DNA of 5,174 bases. It comes from Rhodocyclaceae bacterium (GTDB lineage Bacteria; Pseudomonadota; Gammaproteobacteria; Burkholderiales; Rhodocyclaceae). This document shows, one piece after another, positions 4,678 to 5,174 of this stretch (position 1 is the stretch's first letter; every line of letters starts with the position of its first letter). The stretch covers positions 1 through 5,174 of the forward strand of contig JAFSWK010000135.1 in NCBI GenBank assembly GCA_017444505.1, written 5' to 3'. Below the pieces are notes generated by a model. It saw nothing but the letters and a program-made list of their open reading frames with translations. It did not search any database and was not told where the DNA came from. Made by a program: the position numbers and the translations under genes.

Positions 4678-5174
4678 ATGTCGCAAGGTCTCGTCATGGC
4701 GGCCTATATCGTCGCCGCACTCTTTTTCATTATCAGTCTGGTCGGTCTGTCGAAACAGGAAACCGCCCGTTACGGCAACCTGTTCGGCATGATCGGCATG
4801 GGGCTGGCGCTCATCGCCAGCATCGGCAGCGTCCAGCCCGGCGGCTGGGGGTATATCTTCGTCGCCATGGCCATCGGCAGCGGCATCGGCGCCTTTTTCG
4901 CCCGCAAGGTGGAAATGACGCAAATGCCCGAACTGGTCGCCATCCTGCACAGCTTCGTCGGCCTGGCGGCGGTGTTCGTCGGCTTCAACAGCTACGCGGA
5001 TTCCGGCCAGCATGTAACCGACGCCGCCATGCACACGGTGCATCTGGTGGAAGTCTTCCTCGGCGTGTTCATCGGCGCGGTCACGTTCACCGGCTCGGTG
5101 GTCGCCTTCGGCAAACTGCGCGGCCTGCTCTCTTCCAAGCCGCTGATGCTGCCGCACCGCCACAAGCTGAACCT
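4678..5174 (+). CDS. pntB: NAD(P) transhydrogenase subunit beta, 5' part (truncated by window end)
   Basis: The frame starts at ATG 4678, seven bases after the pntA stop, and runs off the window after 165 full codons; E. coli PntB is about 462 residues, so roughly a third is visible. It begins MSQGLVMAAYIVAALFFIISLVGLS, matching E. coli PntB, followed by predicted membrane helices near residues 3-24, 34-52, 56-75, 85-106 and 122-147. KVEMTQMPELVAILHSFVGLAAV contains His91, which is at the same position as the E. coli betaHis91 needed for proton translocation. EVFLGVFIGAVTFTGSVVAFGKL (125-147) and SSKPLMLPHRHK (152-163) are family hallmarks. The visible part supplies membrane domain II; the NADP(H)-binding domain III lies beyond the window. 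A G-rich stretch (4663-4667) at 10 nt is the likely ribosome site, perhaps with translational coupling to pntA. Confidence 0.97.
   Translation, partial: MSQGLVMAAYIVAALFFIISLVGLSKQETARYGNLFGMIGMGLALIASIGSVQPGGWGYIFVAMAIGSGIGAFFARKVEMTQMPELVAILHSFVGLAAVFVGFNSYADSGQHVTDAAMHTVHLVEVFLGVFIGAVTFTGSVVAFGKLRGLLSSKPLMLPHRHKLN

Overview
The window is GC-rich (roughly 60-65% by eye) and densely coding. It looks like a chromosomal segment of a proteobacterium. The fused 4-TM PntA, a YicC and a PntB very close to the enterobacterial proteins, together with the high GC content, suggest a betaproteobacterium, perhaps Burkholderiales. That placement is an inference from protein style, not a proven assignment.

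Layout: bases 1-147 hold no gene. They contain an AGCCA pentamer tandem repeat cut by the window edge, then a compact inverted-repeat structure (about 19-140) with nested hairpins. A small DUF1992 gene (148-456, +) follows and converges on a minus-strand pair: a GNAT acetyltransferase (1383-1991, -) followed 38 bp downstream by yicC (472-1344, -). A consensus -10 box for yicC lies across the acetyltransferase stop codon. A 65-bp divergent intergenic region with a perfect 8-bp inverted repeat separates the acetyltransferase from an HDOD-domain protein (2057-2959, +). After a 169-bp gap with a candidate promoter and a leader hairpin comes the pntA-pntB operon (3129-4670 and 4678 to the window end, +). 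It encodes the membrane proton-translocating NAD(P) transhydrogenase; pntB is cut by the window edge after 165 codons.

How the genes work together: only pntA and pntB form an obvious functional unit, making NADPH from NADH and NADP+ at the expense of the proton gradient. YicC is an RNA-processing endoribonuclease. The acetyltransferase, HDOD and DUF1992 proteins have no specific function that can be read from the sequence, and nothing ties them to the transhydrogenase beyond adjacency.

I see no clear new multi-gene system. The parts least explained by known genes are non-coding: the 19-140 element, the 1998-2029 inverted repeat with an adjacent mini-ORF, and the hairpin at the predicted 5' end of the pntA mRNA.
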